64,000 nt of DNA, taken from assembly GCA_019454045.1 (NCBI GenBank), contig SKCR01047762.1, forward strand, positions 169,501-233,500, in the 5' to 3' direction. Shown in pieces: positions 11,060 through 22,911 of this stretch (position 1 is its first letter; each line of letters opens with the position of its first letter). The stretch is from Zanthoxylum bungeanum. Taxonomy: Eukaryota > Streptophyta > Magnoliopsida > Sapindales > Rutaceae. The position numbers and the translations under genes were made by a program. The notes below the pieces were generated by a model. The model was not told the DNA's origin, made no database searches, and saw only the letters and a list, made by a program, of their open reading frames with translations.

Positions 11060-13139
11060 TGTTGGATAATATGACCCATAGCGTCACTATTTGTACAGAT
11101 CATAGTGTTGTTGTACAAATTAACTATGTGACAAGGAAATTGCGCTCTCATCATTTGTGATTAGATCACCTTAGATGTATAAATGAAGAGAGGTCCATAT
11201 GATTAGTTCCTGGATTGAGAATGATATGAGACAGTATCAGTCCGCGAAAGATTAATCATTAAATATCCCTAGTTGTAGTATTATCGAGACTGGACATCGA
11301 TAATGTGGAATAGGCTAGTATTGCACTTGTGCGCGTTGTGAGGGCACAACAGCAAAGTTCTCATATATTTGGGTATTGGATACTCATGCAAGTGTAATAG
11401 AAGGTTGTGTTTCATCGATGGTATGGGAAACAGCTTCGCTCTGGATAGACCCCTCGGAATCCCATTGGTATTATGACTATGTGTCTATGGGAGTCCGACA
11501 TCAGGGTAGGTGTGTTTGGTCTTAACCTGAGACTTGCACCGCTAATGCTTACGACAATCAATATACTTTAGTTGAGGTCGTCCAGGGCTGTAACAGGTTC
11601 TGTGTACGCCAATGCTGGGTATATTGAGAATCGTAGAGTATTGGGTGTGATGTCAAGACGGAAGTACCACTCCAGTCATAGTGGAGATGATGTCACGCAG
11701 GATACGGCATTAGTTCTCTTAAGTGCTGGCCGGCCATTGGGATATTATGACAAGGTCATGTATATCTGATTATAGAGACTAGTTACCAGACATCCGACAT
11801 GTGCTTCGGACGGGGCAGACACTTATCCAGCCCTAGCCCTAGCACGTGACTATCCGATACTGGGCCGATATACACAATACTTAGTAGACTACGCCTGATA
11901 TAGATCTTAGATATTCTTATAAGAATATGTACGGAGAATTGGGAAGACTTGGTGCTTTGCTAGGAGTCGACCTTGTCTCGTAAATCGGTAGAATGTAGTA
12001 CTTGGTACGTACGTGATTCGGATACTCCGACGACCGTTTTTACTGCCAACATATCCGGGGATCTCATGGGTCGTTCCCATAATCCACCGATGACGTATGA
12101 CTCGCACTCTTAAATAATCTGGGATTATATAGAAGAGAGAGAAAATTAATCTAGGATTAATTACGGAGATATTTTATCTAGGATAAAATATCATCTAGAG
12201 AGAGATAACGATTAATTTGGAATTAATCGATAAATTAATATATTCGATATATTAAATGAAATTAGATTTCGACGTGGAATTAAAATTAGATTTTAATTCG
12301 GGCAAACGAATTAATTTAGAATTAATTCGTTAGCGACGTGAATAGTGAATTCGCTAGGCGTAATCATTTAATTACGACGCGACGGAAAATTCACTAATTG
12401 AGAATTAGTGAACCCGAGCCCGAGTGTGATTGCGAGCGCATTCGTATTTCGAATTCGAGTGCGGCAACGCAAGTCACATCAAGCGTCAAATCATTCGTCA
12501 CATCAATCGTCAAATCAAATGTCACTTTGAGTGATATGATTGATTGATGTGATTGATTGATTGAAAGACACACATCACTTTATTAAAGTAAAATGAATAG
12601 TGATGGGTGTTGTTGGAATAGTGTTTGGTGATTGATTTCCATTTACTTTATTTGATAAATCAAAATGGTAAATGCTTATTATTTTTTGGAAAAATATATA
12701 AAGCATTTTTGGTAATTCATTTCACAAGTCAACACACATCTATCTCTCCTAATTTTTCTCTTTGGCTCACGTCCATTTGGGCAAAATAAACTCACTGGTT
12801 TTACACAAAACCGTGAGCATGAGGGAGGCAAGTGTTGGGTTTTTGTGGCAAAAACCGCAAGTGCTAGCACACTACGAGACTTGCGAAGGTGGTAGGGAGG
12901 TTCACCCATGAGCCGGGATCCGTCCGACGAAGTTTGGAGCTCCGTTTTGCAGCTCAAAATTCTGAAATGGAGGGCAGTGAACTGCCAGCAGTGGGCGTCC
13001 TTGGCAGTGAGCAAAGTGGCTTCATTCGTCTTCAAATCGTCTCAACCGATCGATGTGAGTATTCCGCTACCTCCGTTGATGTGTTCACACATGTATTTCA
13101 TGTCTTGTTTGATCTTGGGACCTAGATATAAACCTAACA
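11060..13139 (+). repeat. 5' LTR of element D
   Basis: The LTR is 2080 bp and nearly identical to 19026-21107. A TATA-like AATATATAAAG lies at about 12693-12703. GC-containing palindromic blocks alternate with AATT-rich inverted repeats at about 12120-12400 (for example GAATTAATTTAGAATTAATTC). Confidence 0.94.
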
Positions 13140-13140
13140 A

Positions 13141-13152
13141 TGGTATCAGAGC
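13141..13152 (+). other. Primer-binding site of element D
   Basis: TGGTATCAGAGC, complementary to the 3' end of initiator tRNA-Met, starts 2 bp after the LTR, as is usual for plant copia elements. Confidence 0.93.
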
Positions 13153-14845
13153 TATAGGTTCAAGCATGAAATTGTAGGGCTTAAAATTGGGTACTTTGTA
13201 TTTGAGCATGATTTTATAAAATTGGATGTTTAAGCATGCTTAATATATGTTATATTGAAGATTGATTTGATCAATTTCAACAAAATGTGATTGGATCAAT
13301 TTTGCCCAAATTTTTCATCTTGGCAGAATGTGTATTGATTTTGGGTTATTGGAATTTTTTGATTTTGATTCATTTGATAAGTTGGAATCATTAAGGATAA
13401 TGTTAATTTGAAACTAATTGGATTGGATTTTGAATTGAACATAAAATCCCCAAAAGTTATCACCTTGGCCGAATTGGATTATGCCCTTGAATGTCTTGGT
13501 ATTTTGATTTTAGGACATTGGATGTATTGGAAATCATTTAGGATGTTGATTTAATGTCGATTGTGGGTTCGATTGGATTGAAACCAAATCGGACACAAAA
13601 TCCCTCCTTGGCCGAGAGCATTAAAGCATGTAATGGGTTTGATTTTTTCATTTATGTGTTGGACATGTGATAATGATAAAGAACATGATTAATTGGACTA
13701 ATTTGATGTTTTAGAAATATTGATTTGGGTGATTAATCATGTAATGCACTTTAGGTAATTAAATTGCGAAATTGGATTTGTGTAATTTAATGAATTAGGC
13801 CTTTAAATTGGATTTGGGCTTATTATGTTGTAATTGGGCCTATTGGGCTTGATTTTATCAAGTTGGGTTTAGGCCAAATGGATTGGATCCAATTGAGCCC
13901 AAAACCTTAACCATAAAGCCCAAATGCAACTTATAAACCTTTAAAGTTTAATTGGGCCTAATGGGCCTAAATTGATTTCTTGGCTTATGGGGTTACTCCT
14001 TGATTGGGCTTTGGTTGCCGAAGCCCACGCCTTAAAGAAATTAATTAAAGCCTATTAGACTTGAATTAAACTAACATTGGATGTTAATCGGGCTTTGAGA
14101 CCCGACACGATTAAATTTGGAATTTAAGTCGAAAAGGTTTATTAAATAAAGTGTAATATTTAATTTGGAATTGAATAGTGAATTAGAATTAAATGCATAT
14201 TATATTGGATTTGATGTTGTAGTTTAATTTAATTCATGAATTCGTACTTTGAGTACTTATTCGCAAAAATGAGTTTGACTCGAGCAAAATCAAATCGTTG
14301 TTTGAACATTGGATGATCACATAATTATCAGATTAATTAATTTGATTAGATTGATTGATAGTATGCTTTTGTGTGAATACGTGGTTGTGATGAATGAATA
14401 ATGTATATCGGATGGATATTAGTCGGGTGGGGCAATTTTGGAAATTGTTGTAATAAATTCGACTTATTAAATTGGACTTGCGTGTCTAGCCTTATCACCT
14501 CTATTCTCTTTGTATTCTCTTCTCACTTATTCCCCTCAATGTAAATGAGGTTTCTTTAGAAGTGTAGTGTAACGGGTAGAAGTAATACAAGTGCTAGCTT
14601 GAGTGAGAAAGTGAGAGATTTGATCTAGGATCAATGTGTTAAGTATCCATCCGCATATCATTATTACTTTATTTTCATACTCGCTTTATTATGTATTTAG
14701 AATGCATGTTTAAGGGTGTATGATGATGAGACCTTAACGAAGATAATTAAATTGGTAGCCAATTTGCACGCGAAAAGCCCTCGTCAAATATCATGCGTCT
14801 TTTCCTTCCATTGAGTGATTCTTACTCAAGATCCTAGATTGGCAT
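13153..14845 (+). other. AT-rich non-coding leader of element D
   Basis: There is no open frame or recognisable domain. Repeated TTGGATTT and TTGGGC runs occur, and a short inverted repeat AAATTGGTAGCCAATTT is found near 14750-14768. Confidence 0.5.
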
Positions 14846-15231
14846 GGGTTGTTGGCCAAAGTCAAGCCCTTGTCCGTCGAAGATGTGTTTGAATCACGAG
14901 GCTTTGTTCCATATTGGTGTCTTGTCCAAGTTGTGTTTGTTGGCCAAAGTCAAGACCACTTCTTGTCCAACGACATTGATTACGAAGCTTCCATGGTCAA
15001 TGGGTCCGCGCTTGACTGAGATCATTAGGTTTGTTGTGCCAAAGCAAGGCCTAGTTGATTCAGAGGAAAAAGGTTAGGCTATATATTAGATATATAGGCA
15101 TATATAAGTATATGTTTCGGACTTGGATGTCCACCTACTGGATCTAGGAATTGGATGAGATCCAATTGATCTTAGAGATCTACCTAGTTAATTATCATAC
15201 AATTTGTTGGCCAAAGTCAAGATTGTGTGAT
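14846..15231 (+). repeat. Array of four constant-loop hairpins in element D leader
   Basis: Four inverted repeats enclose nearly the same loop. Three have TTGGCCAAAGT between TTG and CAAG (14846-14869, 14928-14962, 15194-15231); one has TTGTGCCAAAG (15016-15063). The arms differ from hairpin to hairpin but pair within each one. The best are ATCATACAAT with ATTGTGTGAT (15194-15231) and CTGAGATCATTAGG with CCTAGTTGATTCAG (15016-15063). TTGGCCAA in the loop is itself palindromic. This is likely an RNA structural element of the genomic transcript. Confidence 0.65.
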
Positions 15232-16199
15232 ATTTAACGGGATCCTAGCCCACTAGGAAACACGGTTTCCCGAGTACTCGACAGAGGGTTAGAGGCTCGA
15301 CGAAAAATAGTGGAAGCAAGAAGAATTGAATTTGCATATTCGTTCAATTACTCGCAATACGCGCTCATTCAAATTATTTCATCGTAATATTAAATGTTAG
15401 TTGGACTAATATTTAAATTGTTGTTTTAATAAACAGTTGGACTGTATTATAGTTGATTATATATAATTGGATTATATTAATCAATATATTTGAATTAATT
15501 AATTTCAGTTTACAGTTGATTTTATAATTGGATTATAGTAATCAATGTAATTGAGGTTAATTAATTGGATTATATTTGATTATATAGTTGGACTATTATA
15601 ATCATTATAATATATAGTACCACTAATCATTGATTAAATAGTTGGACTATTAAATCAAGAAAGAATTGAAAAGTTGGATATTTAAAATATAATCTGGGAT
15701 TAAAATAGTTTAAATGATTTAATTTCAAATTGGGAATAATTAATAGGTTACTTTATTTGATAAAATAACTATTATACCTTAAGCCCAAAATTAAGCAAAA
15801 TAAGTAGAGCATAAAATCTTTGGAAGATTTATGTGATGATGACTTTAGTGCTTAACTTAATATACTTGTCATAAATCTAATTTAGATTTAAGAAGTATTA
15901 AAATTGCAATAAATAATTCTTGGAGAATTAATTGACTATTCTAGAGGTGAAAAGTCAAAGTTTGCAATTGGGCATGTAGCACGAGGTGCACATCGTTTCG
16001 ATATTCTAAAAACCCAAGGCTTGGCCTAAGGTTCCTGAAATATTGAAAAAGGATAATTGACATATCCCAAAGTGACTACCATTTGGATATGGCAGACACG
16101 AATGAATTAAAGAAAGGGCAAGGCTCTTACTTTAAAAATGATTGTCAAAGTTATGTTCACTACTAGTATTGAAATTAGATTTTAAATACTTAGTGTGGT

Positions 16200-19014
16200 A
16201 CATAAAATATATGTATTAATGTTCAGAATCTGCTTTGAGCAGGATACTAACTTCAAGCTGAGATTGCTCTGCGAATCGGAAACGGGACGAAAGTCGCTGT
16301 TTCGACCGTAGATACCTAAGTTTAGGAACTACCCTTCGGGTGTGTACTTAAATTAGGAACTGTTATAATGTAACTAGTTTGACTAGAGACATTATCTCTA
16401 TATCAGTGTTTAATCCATTGTGGATAAACCTTTATATTCTAGAACACTAAGTGTTTCATTATATAAAGATGATAATGAGATAAACACATTAGATGTGAAT
16501 AACAGAATTTATATTTTGAATATAATTAAACTCTCAAAACATATAAAATGACAAATAAATAGCTCAAATTGATTTGATCAAGTAGAGAGACTTATTTGTG
16601 GCATTGTTGTCTAAGACAGAATTAAACAAGACTCGTATATCCGCACTTTTGAAGAGTGGGTACTAGGACTAATTTGACTATTCAAATAAAGTCTACGAAT
16701 CTAGTTGTTAGGTAAAGTACCTAAAACACTGTTTACTTGGTAATAGTGTAAGTGCCACCGATCTGTTAGCCCTATTCATGGTGAAGTTAGTGGGCCCATA
16801 TCTAGCTAGGCTAGATGTGAACATGAATATTTCGTGACCTTAACGGATGTGGCATCACGTTATGGTTATGTGTTTCTTTTGAAGAACACAGATCGGAAAC
16901 TATTAGAGTTTCGACACGAAGTAGATAAACAGATCGACTATAGTATTATGCCGTCACGGTAAGACCGTAATGGAAAATACTTAAGCAGTAAGTTTCAAAT
17001 ATACATGAAAGAGTACAATATTCTTTCAGATGAGGACTCCTCCCGAGACACGTCAGTTTGACGGTGTGTCCAAACTAAAAACCGAATTTTGTTGGACATG
17101 ATAAAGTTTATTACGAGTCGCTCTGAGCTATCATTTCCTTCAACATGATATGTATTAACAGTGCAAAACTTATTTAGAATAAGGTTCCATATAAATCTGT
17201 TTGACAGATATCATATAGGATATGAACAGGAAAGAAACAGGGTTTCTCATTCCTAATAATTTGGGTCTGCCGGGCATAACGTTTGGATGATACCAAACTA
17301 AGGACCCAAATTGGATAAGTTCCATATATAGGTTATCCTAAGGGAAACCATAAGTGTAATACTTATAAATCTCACATGAGGACAATATGATTGTTGCTCA
17401 CCATGCGGTTTTCCTGAGAGGAACACCGATATGCAGTGGTCAGTGAGAGGATAGTGATACTCGATGAAAATCAGAGTAATACTAATCAAGGCACGAAGTC
17501 CTTAATGGAACACATATAGCTCATCAAGGATGAGACTATACCATTAATCTTCGAATACACAAGAACCTCGTAGATCGGAGAGAGTCAGAAAACAACCTGG
17601 GGTATGGGTTTCTGATCTCACCTCATGAAGATGTAAATCTTATGAAGGTAAATCAACCGACTACGTTATGAGGTAGTGATACAAGGTATCGACTCCCTAT
17701 TATGGCAAAGTGCCATGAGTCCGAAATGGATTCCATGTATAACAACTACTTTGGATACTAGTTGTTGTACCATAAGGCATTGTGCCTATTGGTACTATAA
17801 ACGTCTTCAAGGAAGACATACATGGATGACAACATACCAACGTACAAAGCTAGGCTTGTGACGGAAAGGTATCGTTATCAACATTATGTTAATAACGGTT
17901 CAACCTTTTAACTGTTGGCATGGTAAATCCATTTTGATGATGCTTTCTTGATACTGAATATTTCATTTATGAAATGTGTCAGTTGTAGATCAAAATCGCT
18001 TTCCTGAAAAGGAAACCTTTTGGAGGATGTTTACAACATCCTGACGATTTTGTATAACCGACAAACAAGGTTTGCGAGTTATTTGATCCATGTTTGGATA
18101 GAAGCAAGCATAAGGTTCTTGGAACTAATATTTTGATGTAATCATAATGGTGTATGATTTAATTCAAAACGAAAATAATTCTTGTGTATATATGAGGGTT
18201 AGTGGGAGCGCACTGACAATGTGTGTCCTGTATATAATAATGATAACATATATGTCATTTCTTGGAAATGATATTCCCATAAAACAATCGGTGAAAGCTT
18301 GGCTTTCATAGAAATTCTCCGTAGAATTCTTGGGAGTAACAACCTTTGTTCAAGGAATAAAGATCTACTGGGATAGATTTGGAGTTGTTAACACTCTCTG
18401 GGAAATTGTACATTTAAAAAGTACTTGATATGGTGTCTCATACGCTTTGAGCATATGGAGTCACAATCAGGTCAATCCAAGTGATAGTTACTTGATTGAA
18501 GTTAAGAACATCTATTAGTATCTCAGAGAACTAAAGATGTTGTCTTAAACTATGGAGAATGAGAACTTGAAGTGGCTGGGATCACTGCTGCAAGTTTCCA
18601 AACAGTTAAATACTGCGGTACTATAAAGTTTAAATAACGGGACAGTAAGCTGGAAATCTTCTGAGCAAGATACTGTTGCCGAATAAACAACAAATGCGGA
18701 TTATTGCTGCGGCTGAGGCAGAAATAGAAGCCATTTGGGTCGATAACAAATCTAATTAGATTAGATATAATTCTGTTAGCTGTTGAGCTAGGCGTCAGCA
18801 CAAGGCTAAAGAATTAAAGGTCTCATCGACGATCCAGATATATACTTCTATATTCATCTGATTCGTTCAGATCATACATCGTGGCGATGTGATGATCATA
18901 TAAATCGCGTCAGACGATAATCATGGAAATCCGCTGACGAAAACCTTTTCTCAGCAATTTGAGTGAACCGTACATAGTTCGGGTGTACGACACTTGAGTG
19001 ACTGGCTATGTGCC
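16200..19014 (+). pseudogene. Element D degenerate copia pol
   Basis: Landmarks are in copia order but in shifting frames. They are NGTKVAVSTV-like sequence near 16280 (region after protease); YLWHCCL near 16600 (GAG-pre-integrase LWH...H motif decayed); FVTLTDVASRYGYVFLLKN from about 16830 (integrase core with its first Asp); WQSAM near 17700 and TYKARLV near 17840 (RT); and DNHGNPLTKTFS-like near 18920 (RNase H C-terminus). Numerous stops and shifts exclude function. The stretch 15232-16199 should hold gag, but I cannot recognise a domain in it. Confidence 0.8.
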
Positions 19015-19025
19015 AAGTGGGAGAT

Positions 19026-21107
19026 TGTTGGATAATATGACCCATAGCGTCACTATTTGTACAGATCATAGTATTGTTGTACAAATTAACTATGTGACAA
19101 GGAAATTGCGCTCTCATCATTTGTGATTAGATCACCTTAGATGTATAAATGAAGAGAGGTTCATATGATTATTTCCTGGATTGAGAATGATATGAGACAG
19201 TATCAGTCCGCGAAGGATTAATCATTAAATATCCCTAGTCGTAGTATTATCGAGACTGGACATCGATAATGCGGAATAGGCTAGTATTGCACTTGTGCGC
19301 GTTGTGAGGGCACAACAATATAGTTCTCATATATTTTGGTATTGGATACTCATGCAAGTGTAATAGGAGGTTGTGTTTCACCGATGGTACGGGAAACAGC
19401 TTCGCTCTGGATAGACCCCTCGGAATCCCATTGGTATTATGACTATGTGTCTATGGGAGTCCGACATCAGGGTAGGTGTGTTTGGTCTTAACTTGAGACT
19501 TGCACCTCTAATGCTTACGACAATCAATATACTTTAGTTGAGGTCGTCCAGGGCTGTAACAGGTTCTGTGTACGCCAATGCTGGGTATATTGAGAATCGT
19601 AGAGTATTGGGTGTGATGTCAAGACGGAAGTATCACTCCAGTCATAGTGGAGATGATGTCACGCACGATACGGTATTAGTTCTCTTAAGTGCTGGACGGC
19701 CATCGGGATATTATGACAAGGTCATGTATATCTGATTATAGAGACTAGTTACCAGACATCCGACATATGCTTCGGAAGGGGCAGACACTTATCCAGCCCC
19801 AGCCCTAGCACGTGACTATCTGATACTGGGCCGATATACACAATACTTAGTAGACTACGCCTGATAGAGATCTTAGATATTCTTATAAGAATATGTACGG
19901 AGAATTGGGAAGACTTGGTGCTTTGCTAGGAGTCGACCTTGTCTCGTAAATCGGTAGAACGTAGTACTTGGTACGTACGTGATTCGGATACTCCGACGAC
20001 CGTATTTACTGCCAACATATCCGGGGATCTCATGGGTCGCTTCCCAATAATCCACCGATGACGTATGACTCGCACTCTTAAATAATCTGGGATTATATAG
20101 AAGAGAGAGAAAATTAATCTAGGATTAATTACGGAGATATTTTATCTAGGATAAAATATCATCTAGAGAGATATAACGATTAATTTGGAATTAATCGATA
20201 AATTAATATATTCGATATATTAAATGAAATTAGATTTCGACGCGGAATTAAAATTAGATTTTAATTCGGGCAAACGAATTAATTTAGAATTAATTCGTTA
20301 GCGACGTGAATAGTGAATTCGCTAGGCGTAATCATTTAATTACGATGCGACGGAAAATTCGCTAATTGAGAGTTAGTGAACCCGAGCCCGATTGTGATTG
20401 CGAGCGCATTCGTATTTCAAATTCGAGTGCGGCAACGCAAGTCACATCAAGCGTCAAATCATTCGTCACATCAATCGTCAAATCAAATGTCACTTTGAGT
20501 GATGTGATTGATTGATGTGATTGATTGATTGAAAGACACACATCACTTTATTAAAGTAAAATGAATAGTGATGGGTGTTGTTGGAATAGCGTTTGGTGAT
20601 TGATTTCCATTTACTTTATTTGATAAATCAAAATGGTAAATGCTTATTATTTTTTGGAAAAATATATAAATCATTTTTGGTAATTCATTTCACAAGTCAA
20701 CACACATCTATCTCTCCTAATTTTTCTCTTTGGCTCACGCCCATTTGGGCAAAATAAACTCACTGGTTTTACACAAAACCGTGAGCATGAGGGAGGCAAG
20801 AGTTAGGTTTTTGTGGCAAAAACCGCAAGTGCTAGCACACTACGAGACTTGCAAAGGTGGTAGGGAGGTTCACCCATGAGCCGGGATCCGTCCGACGAAG
20901 CTTGGAGCTCCGTTTCACAGCTCAAAATTATGAAATGGAGGGCAGTGAACTGCCAGCAGTGGGCGTCCTTGGCAGTGAGGAAAGTGGCTTCATTCATCTT
21001 CAAATCGTCTCAACCGATCGATGTGAGTATTCCGCTACCTCCGTTGATGTGTTCACACATGTATTTCATGTCTTGTTTGATCTTGGGACCTAGATATAAA
21101 CCTAACA
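19026..21107 (+). repeat. 3' LTR of element D
   Basis: The LTR is 2082 bp, with the same ends as the 5' LTR and only scattered single-base differences. It follows the PPT AAGTGGGAGAT. Confidence 0.94.
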
Positions 21108-22055
21108 TTAACTCCCATTCTCCTTGCATCTGTCGGATCACCAACATTGAATCTCCGTAAACGTCCACGTTCGTAGCTCTCAAGGCTATTAATGCAGTCA
21201 AGCCGAATGCACATGCTTTATACTCAGCCATATTGTTAGTTACCCTGAACGTCAACCTCTTGGCCATAGGCAAAGTCTCTCCCCCAGGGGTTACTATTAC
21301 AATACCGATTCCGGCTCCTTTGCAGTTCACTGCTCCATCAAAATACATCTTCCAACCTTGAACTGCTATAGCTTTGGATTTCTTCGTCGGGGAACTCAAA
21401 TTTGTACTGATCCCCTTCGACAGGTTGCAATGCCAAGAACTCTGCCACGGCTCGTCCTTTAATCACCTTGGAAGTGAGATACTCAATATCAAATTCTGTC
21501 AGCAGTACCAACCATCTGCCCAATTTTCCAACTAGTGAAGGCACCGAATGCAGGTACTTCAATGGATTCTCCTTTGCGACCACTTGGATCTTGAGACTGG
21601 AAATAGTGGCGTAATTTCCTGGACACCCATACTACTGCCAGACAAATCTTCTCCACTTCCTGATAGCAAGCTTCGTACGGAAGCAGCTTCTTACTGAGGT
21701 AGTAGATGGCGTGCTCTACTCCTGTCTCATCGGCTTGTACCATCATCGCCCCCAGCGCTTCGGGTTCAATAGCCAAATAAAGCACCAAAGGTCTGCCCTG
21801 TTTCGGAGGTCTCAGGACGGGAGGTTTCACCAAATATTCATTTATTCTATCAAATGCTTCCTGACACTGCTCGTTCCACTTTACCGGCTGATCTTTCCTC
21901 AACAACTTGAATATGGGCTCACATACTGACGTCAGCTTTGCAATGAACCGACTGATATACTGGATTTTCCCTAGGAAGGCTCTGACTTCTTTTTTTTTTC
22001 TAACCCAACGGGTATCCATGATGGCTTTCGAGACACAAGGGTTAACATGATGCAT
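21108..22055 (-). pseudogene. Element B pol remnant: RT thumb, RNase H and start of second RNase H
   Basis: The reading starts at the leader motif DTRWVR, then continues as gypsy RT thumb/connection (FLGKIQYISRFI, then QEAFDRINEYL) and gypsy RNase H (IYYLSKKLLPYE). It shifts frame near 21590 and goes on through LGRWLVLLTEFDIEY. After another break comes the second RNase H: YFDGAVN (first Asp), NNMAEYKA (Glu), YGDSMLV (second Asp). The RT catalytic palm with YxDD is absent, deleted. Element D interrupts the second RNase H after QGEWE. A second RNase H of this type marks the Tat lineage. Confidence 0.85.
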
Positions 22056-22890
22056 GTATGCATGAGATGTATTCGATGCATGGAATATATAAGTTGGCCC
22101 ATTATCATTTTAAAGCATTCAATCGCACCATTGCGCGGTGCAACTTGTCCCAGTTGAAAAGGCCCAACAGGTTTACACTTTACAATGATACGGCTAAATA
22201 ACTTCAAATGATAAAATGCCCATTCACAAAGTGGCCCACCGGTATTTTAGAAGCTTTTGGCCCAACTGTCAAAGGACACAAACTTGCCCAAGTTTAAATG
22301 GCCCAACAAGTTCACATCTTTTGACAAAAGGTCAAACTGGATCCAAATGACGGCGGTCCAACACACAAACATAAAATAAATAACTACCGGTTCTTTCAAG
22401 GCTAAGTTTCATAAGTGGGTTCACGGGGCGCGGACAAAGGCTCTCGCTGACGAAGGTTTGCCCACAACTAGGACTCCCCACTCAAGGGTTCAAGCGACCA
22501 AGTAAGCGCACCTTTTTTATACCTTACGGTACGTGCCAACGAGTTACGGTGTGTGATTAACTATCGAATGGACTTCCCATTGTAGATTCCCCAGAGGGAA
22601 GGTGGAGCGAGGCTCTCTTAAGTACCCAAGCCTCTTAGGCTCTTATCGCTTGGTGTCAGGAATAAACAACGAGTCCTCCAAACTAGTATGTCACAATGAG
22701 CTACAAGTAATGATTTATCTAGATGCCTTCACAGCTTTTCCCCGAAGGGTAGTGAGTGAAGGAAGACACCCAACCATCACCTAGCTTCAACAAAGCCTTT
22801 GATTAACCCCCTCAACCCACTATAGAAATGGTAAACTAATGCACAAATTATACAAATCACAAGACATGATTTCGAGGCCGATTCTCTAAA
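22056..22890 (-). other. Untranslated leader of element B
   Basis: It aligns with 49049-49940 of C and has no coding frame conserved between them. It ends at the shared motif encoding DTRWVR/DSRWVR, where the gag start is expected. Confidence 0.6.
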
Positions 22891-22908
22891 TCCCCAGTGG
22901 AGTCGCCA
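22891..22908 (-). other. Primer-binding site of element B
   Basis: The minus strand reads TGGCGACTCCACTGGGGA, 3 bp inside the LTR. The identical sequence follows the 5' LTR of C (49031-49048). This type is reported for Tat/Ogre/Retand elements and attributed to tRNA-Arg. Confidence 0.8.
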
Positions 22909-22911
22909 GAC

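Larger units (their letters stand above)
11060..21107 (+). mobile_element. Element D: Ty1/copia retrotransposon with degenerate pol
   Basis: The LTRs are at 11060-13139 and 19026-21107, each starting TGTTGGATAA and ending CCTAACA, with a perfect TSD TTAAC (11055-11059 and 21108-21112). The copia PBS TGGTATCAGAGC is at 13141 and the PPT at 19015-19025. The insertion interrupts the second RNase H of element B between WE and LKEER. Pol is recognisable only in scattered frames with many stops, while the two LTRs are nearly identical, so this copy was probably mobilised in trans. Confidence 0.95.

Noticed and set aside
11060..11154. N-terminal extension of the integrase frame of B
   Set aside because: These codons belong to the LTR of D on the opposite strand; the same peptide appears at 18896-19120.
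13141..13160. tRNA-like sequence TGGTATCAGAGC
   Set aside because: It is a retrotransposon PBS, complementary to a tRNA end, not a tRNA gene; same for 33782-33793 and 58331.
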